From contig CATXSD010000028.1 of assembly GCA_958402075.1 (NCBI GenBank), positions 1-29,380 of the forward strand: DNA of 29,380 nucleotides, read 5' to 3'. Made by a program: the position numbers and the translations under genes. The notes beneath the pieces are model-generated. The model had not been told where the DNA came from, did not search any database, and saw only the letters and a program-made list of their open reading frames with translations. This DNA comes from Mediterranea massiliensis (lineage in GTDB: Bacteria; Bacteroidota; Bacteroidia; Bacteroidales; Bacteroidaceae). Below are positions 10,879 to 19,403 of this stretch, piece by piece (positions within the stretch are counted from its first letter, which is position 1; each line of letters starts with the position of its first letter).

Positions 10879-13428
10879 ATGCTTGAACAAGACAGAATTA
10901 TAAAGATTAACATCGAGGAGGAAATGAAGTCATCGTACATTGACTACTCCATGTCGGTCATTGTTTCGCGTGCCCTTCCGGATGTTAGAGATGGTTTTAA
11001 GCCCGTTCACCGAAGAATTCTTTTCGGCATGATGGGATTGGGAAATACATCGGACAAACCTTATAAGAAATCGGCCAGAGTGGTAGGTGAGGTGCTGGGT
11101 AAGTATCACCCGCACGGCGACTCGTCCGTCTACGGCGCACTGGTGCGTATGGCACAACCGTGGGCCATGCGCTACATGCTGGTGGACGGTCAGGGCAACT
11201 ACGGCTCGGTGGACGGCGACAGCGCGGCGGCCATGCGTTACACGGAGTGCCGCCTGCAGAAGATCGGCGAAGACATGATGCAGGACATCGACAAGGAGAC
11301 CGTCGACATGCAGAACAACTTCGATGACTCCCTCCAGGAGCCTACCGTGATGCCTACACGCATCCCGAACCTGCTGGTGAACGGTGCCTCGGGCATCGCC
11401 GTCGGAATGGCCACCAACATGCCCACGCACAACCTCTCGGAGGTAATCGACGCCTGCGTGGCCTACATCGACAACAACGACATCGAAATAGAGGAGCTGA
11501 TGAACTACGTCAAGGCTCCCGACTTCCCCACAGGAGGTTACATCTACGGCATGAGCGGCGTGCGCGAAGCCTATCTGACGGGACGCGGCCGCGTAGTGAT
11601 GCGTGCCAAGGCCGAGATTGAGACCGGACAGACGCACGACAAGATTGTCGTTACCGAGATACCCTACGGCGTGAACAAGGCCGCGCTCATCAAGAGCATC
11701 GCCGACCTGGCCAACGAGAAGAAAATCGAAGGCATCTCGAACGCCAACGACGAGTCCGACCGCGAAGGTATGCGCATCGTCATCGACGTGAAGCGCGACG
11801 CCAACGCCAGCGTAGTGCTGAACAAGCTCTACAAGATGACGCAGCTGCAGACGTCGTTCGGCGTGAACAACGTGGCACTGGTACACGGACGTCCGCGTCT
11901 GCTGAACCTGAAGGAACTCATCAAGTACTTCGTGGAGCACCGCCACGACGTCGTTATCCGCCGCACGCAATACGACCTGCGCAAGGCCAAGGAACGTGCC
12001 CACATCCTGGAGGGCTTGATCATCGCTTCGGACAACATCGACGAAGTGATTCGCATCATCCGTGCCGCCAAGACACCCGCCGATGCCATTACGGGCCTGA
12101 TGGACCGCTTCCAGCTGAGCGAAATACAGAGCCGCGCCATCGTGGAGATGCGTCTGCGCCAGCTCACCGGCCTGATGCAGGACCAGCTGCACGCCGAGTA
12201 CGAGGAAATCAAGAAACAGATAGCCTACCTGGAGGAAATTCTGGTGAACGACGAGCTTTGCCGCAAGGTCATCAAGGACGAACTCATCGAGGTAAAAGAG
12301 AAATACGGCGATGCCCGCCGTTCCGAAATCGTATATGCTTCCGAGGAATTCAACCCAGAGGATTTCTATGCCGACGACGAGATGATCATCACCATCTCGC
12401 ACCTGGGCTACATCAAGCGTACGCCGCTGAGCGAATTCCATGCACAGAACCGCGGTGGGGTAGGCTCGAAGGGCTCCGACACGCGCGACGAGGACTTCGT
12501 GGAGCATATCTATCCGGCCACGATGCACAACACCATGATGTTCTTCACCCAGAAGGGCAAGTGCTACTGGCTGAAGGTGTACGAGATACCCGAAGGCTCG
12601 AAGAACTCGAAGGGACGCGCCATCCAGAACCTGCTGAACATCGACTCCGACGATGCCGTCAACGCCTACCTGCGCGTGAAGAACCTGAACGACCAGGAGT
12701 TCATCAACAGCCATTACGTGCTGTTCTGCACCAAGAACGGTATCATCAAGAAGACCCTGCTCGAGCAGTATTCCCGTCCGCGCCAGAACGGTGTGAACGC
12801 CATCACCATCCGCGAAGACGACCGCGTCATCGAGGTGCGCATGACCAACGGTGACAACGAAATTATCATTGCCAACCGCAACGGACGTGCCATCCGCTTC
12901 CACGAAAGCGCCGTACGTGTCATGGGCCGTACCGCAACGGGTGTGCGCGGCATGACGCTCGACGAGGACGGACAGGACGAAGTGGTAGGTATGGTTTGCA
13001 TCAAGGACCCTGAAACAGAAACCATTATGGTGGTATCGGAGCAGGGTTACGGCAAGCGTTCGGACATCGAAGACTACCGCAAGACCAACCGCGGCGGCAA
13101 GGGTGTGAAGACGATGAACATCACCGAGAAGACCGGCAAGCTCGTGGCCATCAAGTCCGTAACCGACGAAAACGACCTGATGATCATCAACAAGTCCGGC
13201 ATCACCATCCGTCTGAAAGTGGCCGACGTGCGCATCATGGGCCGTGCCACGCAGGGTGTGCGTCTCATCAATCTGGAGAAGCGCAACGACGAGATCGGTT
13301 CCGTCTGCAAGGTGACTTCCGAGCCTGAAGAGGATATCGAGGAAGAGACGGGAACAGGGGAGAACAACTTGCCCGAGAGCAACGACGATCATGCTGAAAA
13401 CTCTGAAAATCAAGATACAAATGAATAA
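10879..13428 (+). CDS. gyrA: DNA gyrase subunit A
   Basis: Type IIA topoisomerase subunit of 849 residues that cuts and rejoins the DNA gate; its partner GyrB is elsewhere. The winged-helix region carries the catalytic Tyr121 in AMRYTE. The quinolone-determining loop is HPHGDSSVYGALVRMAQ (77-93) with Ser82. The position equivalent to E. coli Asp87 is Gly86. The GyrA box of the C-terminal pinwheel is QNRGGVGSKG at 523-532; its presence favours GyrA over ParC and implies DNA wrapping and negative supercoiling. The protein ends in an acidic tail rich in Glu, Asp and Asn (from about residue 815). The ATG at 10879 gives the standard family N-terminus. A TPR gene follows 40 nt later, probably in the same transcript. 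Confidence 0.97.
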   Translation: MLEQDRIIKINIEEEMKSSYIDYSMSVIVSRALPDVRDGFKPVHRRILFGMMGLGNTSDKPYKKSARVVGEVLGKYHPHGDSSVYGALVRMAQPWAMRYMLVDGQGNYGSVDGDSAAAMRYTECRLQKIGEDMMQDIDKETVDMQNNFDDSLQEPTVMPTRIPNLLVNGASGIAVGMATNMPTHNLSEVIDACVAYIDNNDIEIEELMNYVKAPDFPTGGYIYGMSGVREAYLTGRGRVVMRAKAEIETGQTHDKIVVTEIPYGVNKAALIKSIADLANEKKIEGISNANDESDREGMRIVIDVKRDANASVVLNKLYKMTQLQTSFGVNNVALVHGRPRLLNLKELIKYFVEHRHDVVIRRTQYDLRKAKERAHILEGLIIASDNIDEVIRIIRAAKTPADAITGLMDRFQLSEIQSRAIVEMRLRQLTGLMQDQLHAEYEEIKKQIAYLEEILVNDELCRKVIKDELIEVKEKYGDARRSEIVYASEEFNPEDFYADDEMIITISHLGYIKRTPLSEFHAQNRGGVGSKGSDTRDEDFVEHIYPATMHNTMMFFTQKGKCYWLKVYEIPEGSKNSKGRAIQNLLNIDSDDAVNAYLRVKNLNDQEFINSHYVLFCTKNGIIKKTLLEQYSRPRQNGVNAITIREDDRVIEVRMTNGDNEIIIANRNGRAIRFHESAVRVMGRTATGVRGMTLDEDGQDEVVGMVCIKDPETETIMVVSEQGYGKRSDIEDYRKTNRGGKGVKTMNITEKTGKLVAIKSVTDENDLMIINKSGITIRLKVADVRIMGRATQGVRLINLEKRNDEIGSVCKVTSEPEEDIEEETGTGENNLPESNDDHAENSENQDTNE

Positions 13429-13468
13429 GAATAGACAACATATTTCTAATTTAAACTTTTCTACAATC

Positions 13469-14746
13469 ATGAAAAAAGTATTATTGTCAGCAGCCTTGCT
13501 GCTTGTGGCAAGCTTTGCTTTTGCACAAGAAAAGACAGTCAAGGAAGCTAAGAAAATTGCCAATGCAGTACAACCGGACTTTGCAAAGGCTGAAGAACTG
13601 ATCAACCAGGCCTTGACAAATCCTGAAACAAAGGATCAGGCAGAAACCTGGAACGTAGCGGGCTTCATCCAGAAGAGAAGAAGCGAGAAGGAAATGGAGA
13701 ACGCTTACCTGAGAAAGCCTTACGACACACTTCAGGTGTACAACAGCGCACTGAACATGTGCCAGTACTACTTCAAGTGCGATGAACTGGCCCAGATTCC
13801 CAACGAAAAGGGTAAGATCAAGAACAAGTACAGAAAGGCCAATTCGAGCGCCATTCTGGGTGAACGCGGTAACTTGATCAACGGTGGTATCCAGTACTAC
13901 AACATGTATCTGGACGGCGAGAACAAGGACTATGGAAACAAGGCCCTGCAGTTCTTCGGTACATACGTTGACATCGCAGGAAGTCCCATGTTTGCTGATA
14001 ATGAAGTGGTTAAGGCTGATACACTGATGCCGCAGATCGCTTACTATGCAGCTATGGTAGCCACTCGTCTGGAAGATTATCCTGCCGTATTGAAGTATGC
14101 TCCGTATGCCAAGGACGACAAGGAAGTGGGCAAGTATGCCATGGAATTCATTTCTTCTGCCTTGAAGGCACAAGGCGATACAGCCAAGTGGGTAGCTTCT
14201 CTGCAGGAAGGTGTACAGAAGTATCCTGACCATCAGTTCTTCTTCGGTAACTTGATTGACTATTACAGCAACAACAACAAGTATGACGAAGCCATGAAGT
14301 TTGCCGATGACATGCTCGCCAAGGATCCGAACAATACGTTCTATCTGTACGTAAAAGGCTATCTGTACCACAACCAGTACAGCATGCTGAAGGACCAGAA
14401 GAAGGATGCCGAAGCTACTGCTGCGTTGGATAAGGCTATCGAATTCTACAACAAGACAGTAGAAATCGACCCGAATTATGCTGAAGCTTATTCTAACTTA
14501 GGTCTGGTTTACTGCCTGCAGGCTCAGGATTTCTCTGAGAAGGCTACAACCGATGTGAATGATCCCAAATACAAACAAGATCAGGAAACACTGAAAGCTT
14601 TCTATGAAAAGGCAAAACCGAACTATGAGAAGGCAAGACAACTGCAACCCGAAAAGAAGGAATTGTGGCTGAACGGACTTTACAGAGTTTACTACAATCT
14701 GCAGATGGGTCCTGAATTCGAGGAAATCGAAAGCCTGATGCAATAA
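13469..14746 (+). CDS. Secreted tetratricopeptide-repeat protein downstream of gyrA
   Basis: A 425-residue protein. I chose the ATG at 13469 rather than an upstream in-frame ATG at 13391, which lies inside gyrA, because a clean signal peptide starts here (cleavage expected after AFA, residue 19). The C-terminal half contains at least three TPR-like helical pairs, for example the segments beginning YDEAMKFADDML, ALDKAIEFYNKTVEIDPNYA and AKPNYEKARQLQP. The N-terminal part (about residues 20-230) is helical with conserved-looking aromatic residues that I cannot assign. It is probably a periplasmic protein-interaction scaffold. Lys- and Ala-rich composition and the AT-rich 40-nt leader suggest strong expression (inference). 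A strong terminator follows. Confidence 0.85.
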   Translation: MKKVLLSAALLLVASFAFAQEKTVKEAKKIANAVQPDFAKAEELINQALTNPETKDQAETWNVAGFIQKRRSEKEMENAYLRKPYDTLQVYNSALNMCQYYFKCDELAQIPNEKGKIKNKYRKANSSAILGERGNLINGGIQYYNMYLDGENKDYGNKALQFFGTYVDIAGSPMFADNEVVKADTLMPQIAYYAAMVATRLEDYPAVLKYAPYAKDDKEVGKYAMEFISSALKAQGDTAKWVASLQEGVQKYPDHQFFFGNLIDYYSNNNKYDEAMKFADDMLAKDPNNTFYLYVKGYLYHNQYSMLKDQKKDAEATAALDKAIEFYNKTVEIDPNYAEAYSNLGLVYCLQAQDFSEKATTDVNDPKYKQDQETLKAFYEKAKPNYEKARQLQPEKKELWLNGLYRVYYNLQMGPEFEEIESLMQ

Positions 14747-14779
14747 GGAAACTTTTGCTTGAATCATAAGGATAAAAAT

Positions 14780-14828
14780 AGTCCCCGGTCCAGATTTTAC
14801 ATGGGCCGGGGACTTTTTATTTTTTTTG
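14780..14828 (+). terminator. Intrinsic terminator of the gyrA-TPR unit
   Basis: A 12-bp GC-rich stem (14780-14791 with 14803-14814, one G-U pair) is followed by a T-rich run with one interrupting A. It begins 33 nt after the stop codon of the TPR gene. Confidence 0.93.
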
Positions 14829-14952
14829 CACTGCTTTTGTGAACAGCTCCAAAAGTATGGATAGGCGAGCCAAGTATCTTGTTTTGAGTATTCTGCTATT
14901 ATATATTAAACATAATCGTGATTATTTCCTTTTTATGCGTATTTTGTTTCTA

Positions 14953-16083
14953 TCAGCTCGGTCGTCCGTAGATAACCAGCAACGGTGTATCGGAATGGAA
15001 AATCATCTTTCGTGCTATTCCTGGATTGAACAACCGCGAGAAGATATTTCTTTTATAAGAAGCCAGAGCGATGACGTCAATGTGATGTGACTTGATATAA
15101 TGGTCGAAATTGGTCAGGAAATTATCGTTCTGCACAACGTCGTATTGGATTTCGAGGTCGGGATATTGTTTATGGAAATATTCCTTAATGCCTCCAAGTT
15201 TAATCTCGTTCCATGTATCCTTAGTGTCGGACAAATGAATCAAGGACATCGAGAACTTGAAGTCCTTCAGACTTTTGATCAGCAGGTCGAATGCAATAAG
15301 GTCTCGTTGGTCAAAGTTGGTGATGAAGGCAAATCGTTTTGCTTCGGACAACTGTTTGATGACGGCCCTGTCAGGAATGGCCAATACCGGTGTACGCGCT
15401 CTTTCTATCACTTCAGCCGTTACGCTTCCTATCAAGTCAATGTCTTTCTGATCTTTGCCACGGGTTCCCATAATGATGATGCGCGGTCTGATTTCCTTTG
15501 AATAGCGGATAATTTCTTCTTCTGGTATGCCTTCACGCAGCGTACAGGTATATTTGATGTCGGGAAATTCGCCGGATTCCACTTTCGCCTTAATCTTTTC
15601 GGACAAGGAATTCAAGTCCTTATGGACTCTCTGCAAGATTCCCTTGACATGTTCTTCGTCGCCGTGGTGGTAATTGAAGATGTCGCCATACGGCAGTGAT
15701 GTGGCATAAATCGGTGTGAAATAGACATGTAGCAGTACGACTTCGGCACCGACATGTTCGGCAAACCGGAAACCGAATTCGCAGGCTTTCAGCGAATAGC
15801 TGGAGAAGTCTACGGGTATCAGAATCTTGTTGCTGGTCGTAGCGACGTGAGGAGCTTTTCCTCCTGCCACTTCTTCGGACAACCAGGCAGAACTCTCCGT
15901 AATCTCCAGAGCACGCGGCAGGTCACTCTCCTTGATGCGCACACGAACACCGGAAGAGACAACCGGCTGAATCTGGTTGATGTTGTGAATGTAGGTTTCA
16001 ATGCCTTCATTTTCAAGCACATTCTTCAATATTTGCGCTTTGGCATACGTCAGGATGGCGAGGGTTACTAATTTGTCTTCCAT
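14953..16083 (-). CDS. Universal stress protein with two USP domains and an N-terminal DUF2007-like domain
   Basis: A 376-residue cytosolic protein. Residues 1-65 resemble the small DUF2007 'putative signal-transducing' fold (TYAKAQILKNVLENEGIETYI, then VRVRIKESDLPRALEI). The first USP domain (about 85-237) begins NKILIPVDFS and has a complete nucleotide-binding signature G-x2-G-x9-G-S at Gly206, Gly209, Gly219 and Ser220, so it should bind ATP. The second (about 248-372) ends in DTPLLVIYG but lacks that signature, so it is probably structural or regulatory. The tandem USP arrangement is common; the DUF2007-like front end is less so. It follows the small HTH gene on the same strand, across a 64-bp dyad. 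No clear Bacteroides promoter was seen. Confidence 0.9.
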   Translation of the reverse strand: MEDKLVTLAILTYAKAQILKNVLENEGIETYIHNINQIQPVVSSGVRVRIKESDLPRALEITESSAWLSEEVAGGKAPHVATTSNKILIPVDFSSYSLKACEFGFRFAEHVGAEVVLLHVYFTPIYATSLPYGDIFNYHHGDEEHVKGILQRVHKDLNSLSEKIKAKVESGEFPDIKYTCTLREGIPEEEIIRYSKEIRPRIIIMGTRGKDQKDIDLIGSVTAEVIERARTPVLAIPDRAVIKQLSEAKRFAFITNFDQRDLIAFDLLIKSLKDFKFSMSLIHLSDTKDTWNEIKLGGIKEYFHKQYPDLEIQYDVVQNDNFLTNFDHYIKSHHIDVIALASYKRNIFSRLFNPGIARKMIFHSDTPLLVIYGRPS

Positions 16084-16125
16084 ATCGGTATCGTTTATCT
16101 GTTAATATTCCGGTCTTATAAAAAA

Positions 16126-16189
16126 TAGGCACGAATTACACTGATAACACGGATTGTATGATCCGCGAAATCCGTGTAGTCCGTGCCTA
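16126..16189. repeat. 64-bp imperfect dyad (REP-like intergenic palindrome)
   Basis: The arms start TAGGCACG and end CGTGCCTA. Their interiors share TACAC, GAT and CGGAT words in mirrored order around a centre at about 16157. The whole element can fold into one long hairpin. It lies in a 162-nt gap between the HTH gene and the USP gene and has no T-run typical of a terminator. Its 'CCGTG..GTCCGTGCC' wording resembles dispersed palindromes seen in many bacterial genomes (from memory, not checked). Confidence 0.72.
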
Positions 16190-16245
16190 TAAGGAAGCTG
16201 CCGCTGCTTTGAAGAACTCTTTTCTCAAAGCGGACAAGAAACACT

Positions 16246-16521
16246 TCAAGCTTCTACGGGTTGTTTATTTTCATTGGCTATTTCATCCAAAATTTGCAGA
16301 GCCCTGTCGAGCACAGTCGTGTCGTCGATCATGACCAGTCCGCCGTCTGGTCCCGGCTCCAGATGAATGCCTACGCTTTTGCCTTCCTTGAAGTTGTGAC
16401 CGCCGAAGAAGTTTCTTACCGTGTCAACGCTCAGACCTAATTCATCGGCGATTCTATGCATACTTCCTGTGGGTAAAGAGTCTTTGATCTTACGCAACTC
16501 ATTAAATGTTATTGTTCTCAT
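16246..16521 (-). CDS. Small helix-turn-helix DNA-binding protein
   Basis: A 91-residue protein from the ATG at 16521. An in-frame ATG two codons upstream (16527) is an alternative, and a farther in-frame start at 16599 runs through AT-rich leader and is unlikely. Residues about 19-40 (GSMHRIADELGLSVDTVRNF) have the spacing of a helix-turn-helix, with Ala25 and Gly29 at the usual turn positions. A short segment GIHLEPGPDGGLVMIDD follows, then a C-terminal helix. It resembles small conserved Bacteroidales proteins annotated only as DNA-binding. Targets are unknown. It may regulate the USP gene downstream, but no operator was recognised. Confidence 0.82.
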   Translation of the reverse strand: MRTITFNELRKIKDSLPTGSMHRIADELGLSVDTVRNFFGGHNFKEGKSVGIHLEPGPDGGLVMIDDTTVLDRALQILDEIANENKQPVEA

Positions 16522-16633
16522 ATACATAAACTTAATGGTTAATACTCTGTTTTTATTGTTATCGCGGTATAAACTTAAGGAAAAAAAAAGATAAAACAAA
16601 CTTTTTCCCCTGTTTTTTTATCATTTTGCCAAT

Positions 16634-16679
16634 AAAAAAAGCCCGAACTTCCTTTTCTTATGAGGAGGTTCGGGCTTTT
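16634..16679 (-). terminator. Terminator at the end of the bat operon
   Basis: A 16-nt stem with one internal mismatch region (16637-16652 with 16664-16679) is followed on the minus strand by seven T. It starts 26 nt past the batE stop codon. Confidence 0.9.
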
Positions 16680-16704
16680 CAGATAAAAATGTAAACCGGA
16701 TATG

Positions 16705-17544
16705 TCAGATGACTTCGACGGTGGAAGTAGGCACCCACCCTACCTTACCGTCTTCCAGACGAATTTCTTTCCACTCACGCATGCTGTTATCCTTGATTTC
16801 GACCTTGCGGCCTTCGTGCAGGATGAAGAGGCTGGTACCGCTTTCACTGGGAGTGCTGCGTACAGTGACGCTCGGCGACAGGATGATGGCATCCTTCCGC
16901 TCGGTGAGGTAACCTTTCTGTGTAGAAGCGAATATATTGGCCACAATGACAACAATCAGGAAAACGATACTTCCGGCAAATCCTGTCTTTTTCCATTTTA
17001 CCTGTTGTGTAAAGAAGAAGACGGAAAGGGAAACGAGCAAAAGCAGGAAAGCTACAATGGCCGTGCGTGCCCAAGCATCCGAACTCTGGCAATTGATGAG
17101 TGACTTGATCCAGGTTACGAAGAATATTTCGGGAACCGGTTCCACCTTGTCTATCGCCTTGGAACGGGCAATTTCCAGATTGGCACGTATGTCCGCGTTG
17201 CCTGGACTTAACAGCAGGGCACGTTCGTAGTTCAGAATGGCCCGTGCAATATTGTCGGCTTTGTAGTAGCTGTTTCCCAGATTATAATATATCTCAGCAG
17301 ATTCTCCCTGTTGCAACAGGCTTTCGTAAATCTGGATGGCCGCTGCAAAGTCGTTGCGGATGTAGGCGCTGTCGCCTTCCGCCTTAGTGGCATTGCTGAT
17401 TTGCTTGGCTGCCGAGAATTCCCTCTGAGTCACTGCTGTGCTGTCTGTCATTGTGACGGCACTGTCTGCCGTCTGAATGTCATCTTGAGCCCATACGGCT
17501 GCCGATGTCATCAGAATGAGGGTAAATATCCATATTTTTTTCAT
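16705..17544 (-). CDS. batE: BatE: TPR and SH3-like membrane protein
   Basis: A 279-residue protein and the last gene of the Bat cluster. It has a signal peptide (1-19), TPR helices at about 55-130 (DFAAAIQIYESLL, IYYNLGNSYYKADNIARAILNYERAL), two membrane segments at about 162-178 and 188-206, and a C-terminal SH3-like module at 223-279 (VTVRSTPSESGTSLFILHEG ... GWVPTSTVEVI). TPR plus SH3 is the known BatE layout. The TPR part should be periplasmic and, with two membrane passes, so should the SH3 part, where SH3b-like modules often touch peptidoglycan or peptides (inference). It starts 16 nt after batD. Confidence 0.93.
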   Translation of the reverse strand: MKKIWIFTLILMTSAAVWAQDDIQTADSAVTMTDSTAVTQREFSAAKQISNATKAEGDSAYIRNDFAAAIQIYESLLQQGESAEIYYNLGNSYYKADNIARAILNYERALLLSPGNADIRANLEIARSKAIDKVEPVPEIFFVTWIKSLINCQSSDAWARTAIVAFLLLLVSLSVFFFTQQVKWKKTGFAGSIVFLIVVIVANIFASTQKGYLTERKDAIILSPSVTVRSTPSESGTSLFILHEGRKVEIKDNSMREWKEIRLEDGKVGWVPTSTVEVI

Positions 17545-17560
17545 ACTGTGTGCTCCTCTC

Positions 17561-19381
17561 TTAATGTTTGATAGAATTTTCCATTTTGCTGATTACCTCG
17601 AGCGAGTCGGTGTAGACCTTGTCCATGGCCTGGTTGGCGTCACCCGGTGCGAAGCGGGCGAACTCACAACTGTTCAGGGCGTTCAGGAATTCCTTAATCA
17701 GGTCTTCTGCCACACCATATTTACGCAATTCTTCCTCGATATTGTCTTTGGACAACTGGGATACCGGAATGCTCAGCTTGTCGCTGATGTATCCCCACAG
17801 GGCTTTCAACACTTCATCGTAGAAAGCGTCTTTCTCATTGGCGGCCAACAGCTTTCCGGCCTGTTTCATACGCTTCACGGCTACCTTGTTGGCTTTCTTT
17901 GTGCGTACCTTTGCAACATTGGCATTGGCGGCAATCTGCTTGCGGTATATCAGGAAGCAAGCGATGAAAATCAGTCCCGGTATGATGTAGAACAGCCAAT
18001 ATCCCATGGAACCGAAGAAGTATTCACCCTTGGGAGACAGCTTCACGTCATTCTGCTTGATGAAGCGGATATCTTCGTTCAGTACCTTCAGGTCCTCCTT
18101 GTTGGTGAAGTTGGCAATGGTCTGACTGGCATTTCCAGCTCCCTTTTCCACCTGTACGGTATATTCTTCGGTGGTCAGCGTCTTGTACGAACGCGATTTG
18201 ATATCGAAGTAGCTGAACTTGATTGCCGGAATCTTATAAGTACCGGCATTTCTCGGAATGGCCAGATACTCAATCACTTTATTTCCGGAAAGTCCTGCAT
18301 TGGTCAGTCGGAACTTGCTGTCCACTTTCGGATCATATACTTCAAAATCTTCCGGGAACTTTACTTCCGGCTCTCCAACCAGCTTCAGGTTTCCTGTTCC
18401 CGAAATAACCACTTTGACAGTGATGGCATCGTTGGTCTTGACCTTTGTACTGTTGATGCTGGAAGAAATGTTGAACTCCCCTACTCCTCCACTGAAGTCG
18501 GCCGGCTTGCCTGTCGGGAGCGGTTTGACGTCAATAGTCAGCTTGGGAGTCATCAATGTCTTTTTGATCTGAATACTGCCTGCACCACCATTGAAGAAGG
18601 CCTCGAACGGATCGTCTATGGCATCCATCTTTTCAATGGAAGCGTCGAAACGGGCGGCATCGATGGTCAGTTTACCCGACTGTTGCGGGAAGAGTACAAA
18701 CTGGCGGTAGATAGTGGAGTGATAGTTGCGCCCCTTGTAGTGCTCCAGTCCCCAGCGGCGGTCGTTGGGAAGCTCCACTTCCTGTGAATGGAACCCTTTG
18801 AAATCGGGCAGTTTCACGTTGTCGAACCCTCTCAGATCAACTACGGTATATATCTTGTAAGTCAGCAGGATGGCCTCCTGTTCGTAGGCGGTTGTCTTGC
18901 TGGCAGTAGCAGTGATAAACAGATCGTTGTTTGAAATGGAGGTACCGGACGAACTGCTTCTGCTTGTACTTTGGGTGTTTCCGCTCTGTGAACTGTTAGT
19001 CTTGTCGGCAGGAAGTACCTTGATCTTCACTGAATTGGACAGCATCTGATCACCATTGGCCGTGATGGTAGCCCCGGGAATGGTATATTCGCCTTCCTTT
19101 TGAGCCAGCAGGATGTAGGTGAATGTCAGGGTTTCCGTTGTATTGCCGTTGATGCTCTGCATGCTGTATGAACGGCTGGGCCCCATCAATACATCAAATC
19201 CTTTGATGGAAGGCGCCCGGAAGTTTTTCACTTTCTGCGTATTTACCGTGTAAGATAGCCTGAACTGGTCGCCCACGGCCACAGCATCCGGTGCCGATGC
19301 GGTGAAAGTCACCTTATCATCGGCGTATGCTTGTACGGTCAAGGCGAGCAACGCTATCCATAAGCAAACTATTTTTCTCAT
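17561..19381 (-). CDS. batD: BatD: large periplasmic protein anchored by one membrane helix
   Basis: A 606-residue protein. A signal peptide (1-20) is followed by repeated beta-rich, Ig-like segments through about residue 450, interrupted by a Ser/Thr-rich linker at 128-152. One transmembrane helix (about 461-480) leads to a basic cytosolic stretch (RTKKANKVAVKRMKQ, 493-507) and a helical C-terminal domain (about 515-606) beginning AFYDEVLKALWGYI. Length and layout match BatD of the Bacteroides aerotolerance cluster. It probably provides the periplasmic scaffold for the BatA/BatB complex. The cytosolic domain resembles that of the gene at 22207-23280 in the same cluster. Confidence 0.93.
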   Translation of the reverse strand: MRKIVCLWIALLALTVQAYADDKVTFTASAPDAVAVGDQFRLSYTVNTQKVKNFRAPSIKGFDVLMGPSRSYSMQSINGNTTETLTFTYILLAQKEGEYTIPGATITANGDQMLSNSVKIKVLPADKTNSSQSGNTQSTSRSSSSGTSISNNDLFITATASKTTAYEQEAILLTYKIYTVVDLRGFDNVKLPDFKGFHSQEVELPNDRRWGLEHYKGRNYHSTIYRQFVLFPQQSGKLTIDAARFDASIEKMDAIDDPFEAFFNGGAGSIQIKKTLMTPKLTIDVKPLPTGKPADFSGGVGEFNISSSINSTKVKTNDAITVKVVISGTGNLKLVGEPEVKFPEDFEVYDPKVDSKFRLTNAGLSGNKVIEYLAIPRNAGTYKIPAIKFSYFDIKSRSYKTLTTEEYTVQVEKGAGNASQTIANFTNKEDLKVLNEDIRFIKQNDVKLSPKGEYFFGSMGYWLFYIIPGLIFIACFLIYRKQIAANANVAKVRTKKANKVAVKRMKQAGKLLAANEKDAFYDEVLKALWGYISDKLSIPVSQLSKDNIEEELRKYGVAEDLIKEFLNALNSCEFARFAPGDANQAMDKVYTDSLEVISKMENSIKH

Positions 19382-19403
19382 ATATTACTTGTTGTTTTTT
19401 AAT

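Noticed and set aside
10930..13605. Antisense open frame of 891 codons across gyrA
   Set aside because: It mirrors gyrA codon bias, has no family features or ribosome-binding site, and gyrA on the other strand is certain.
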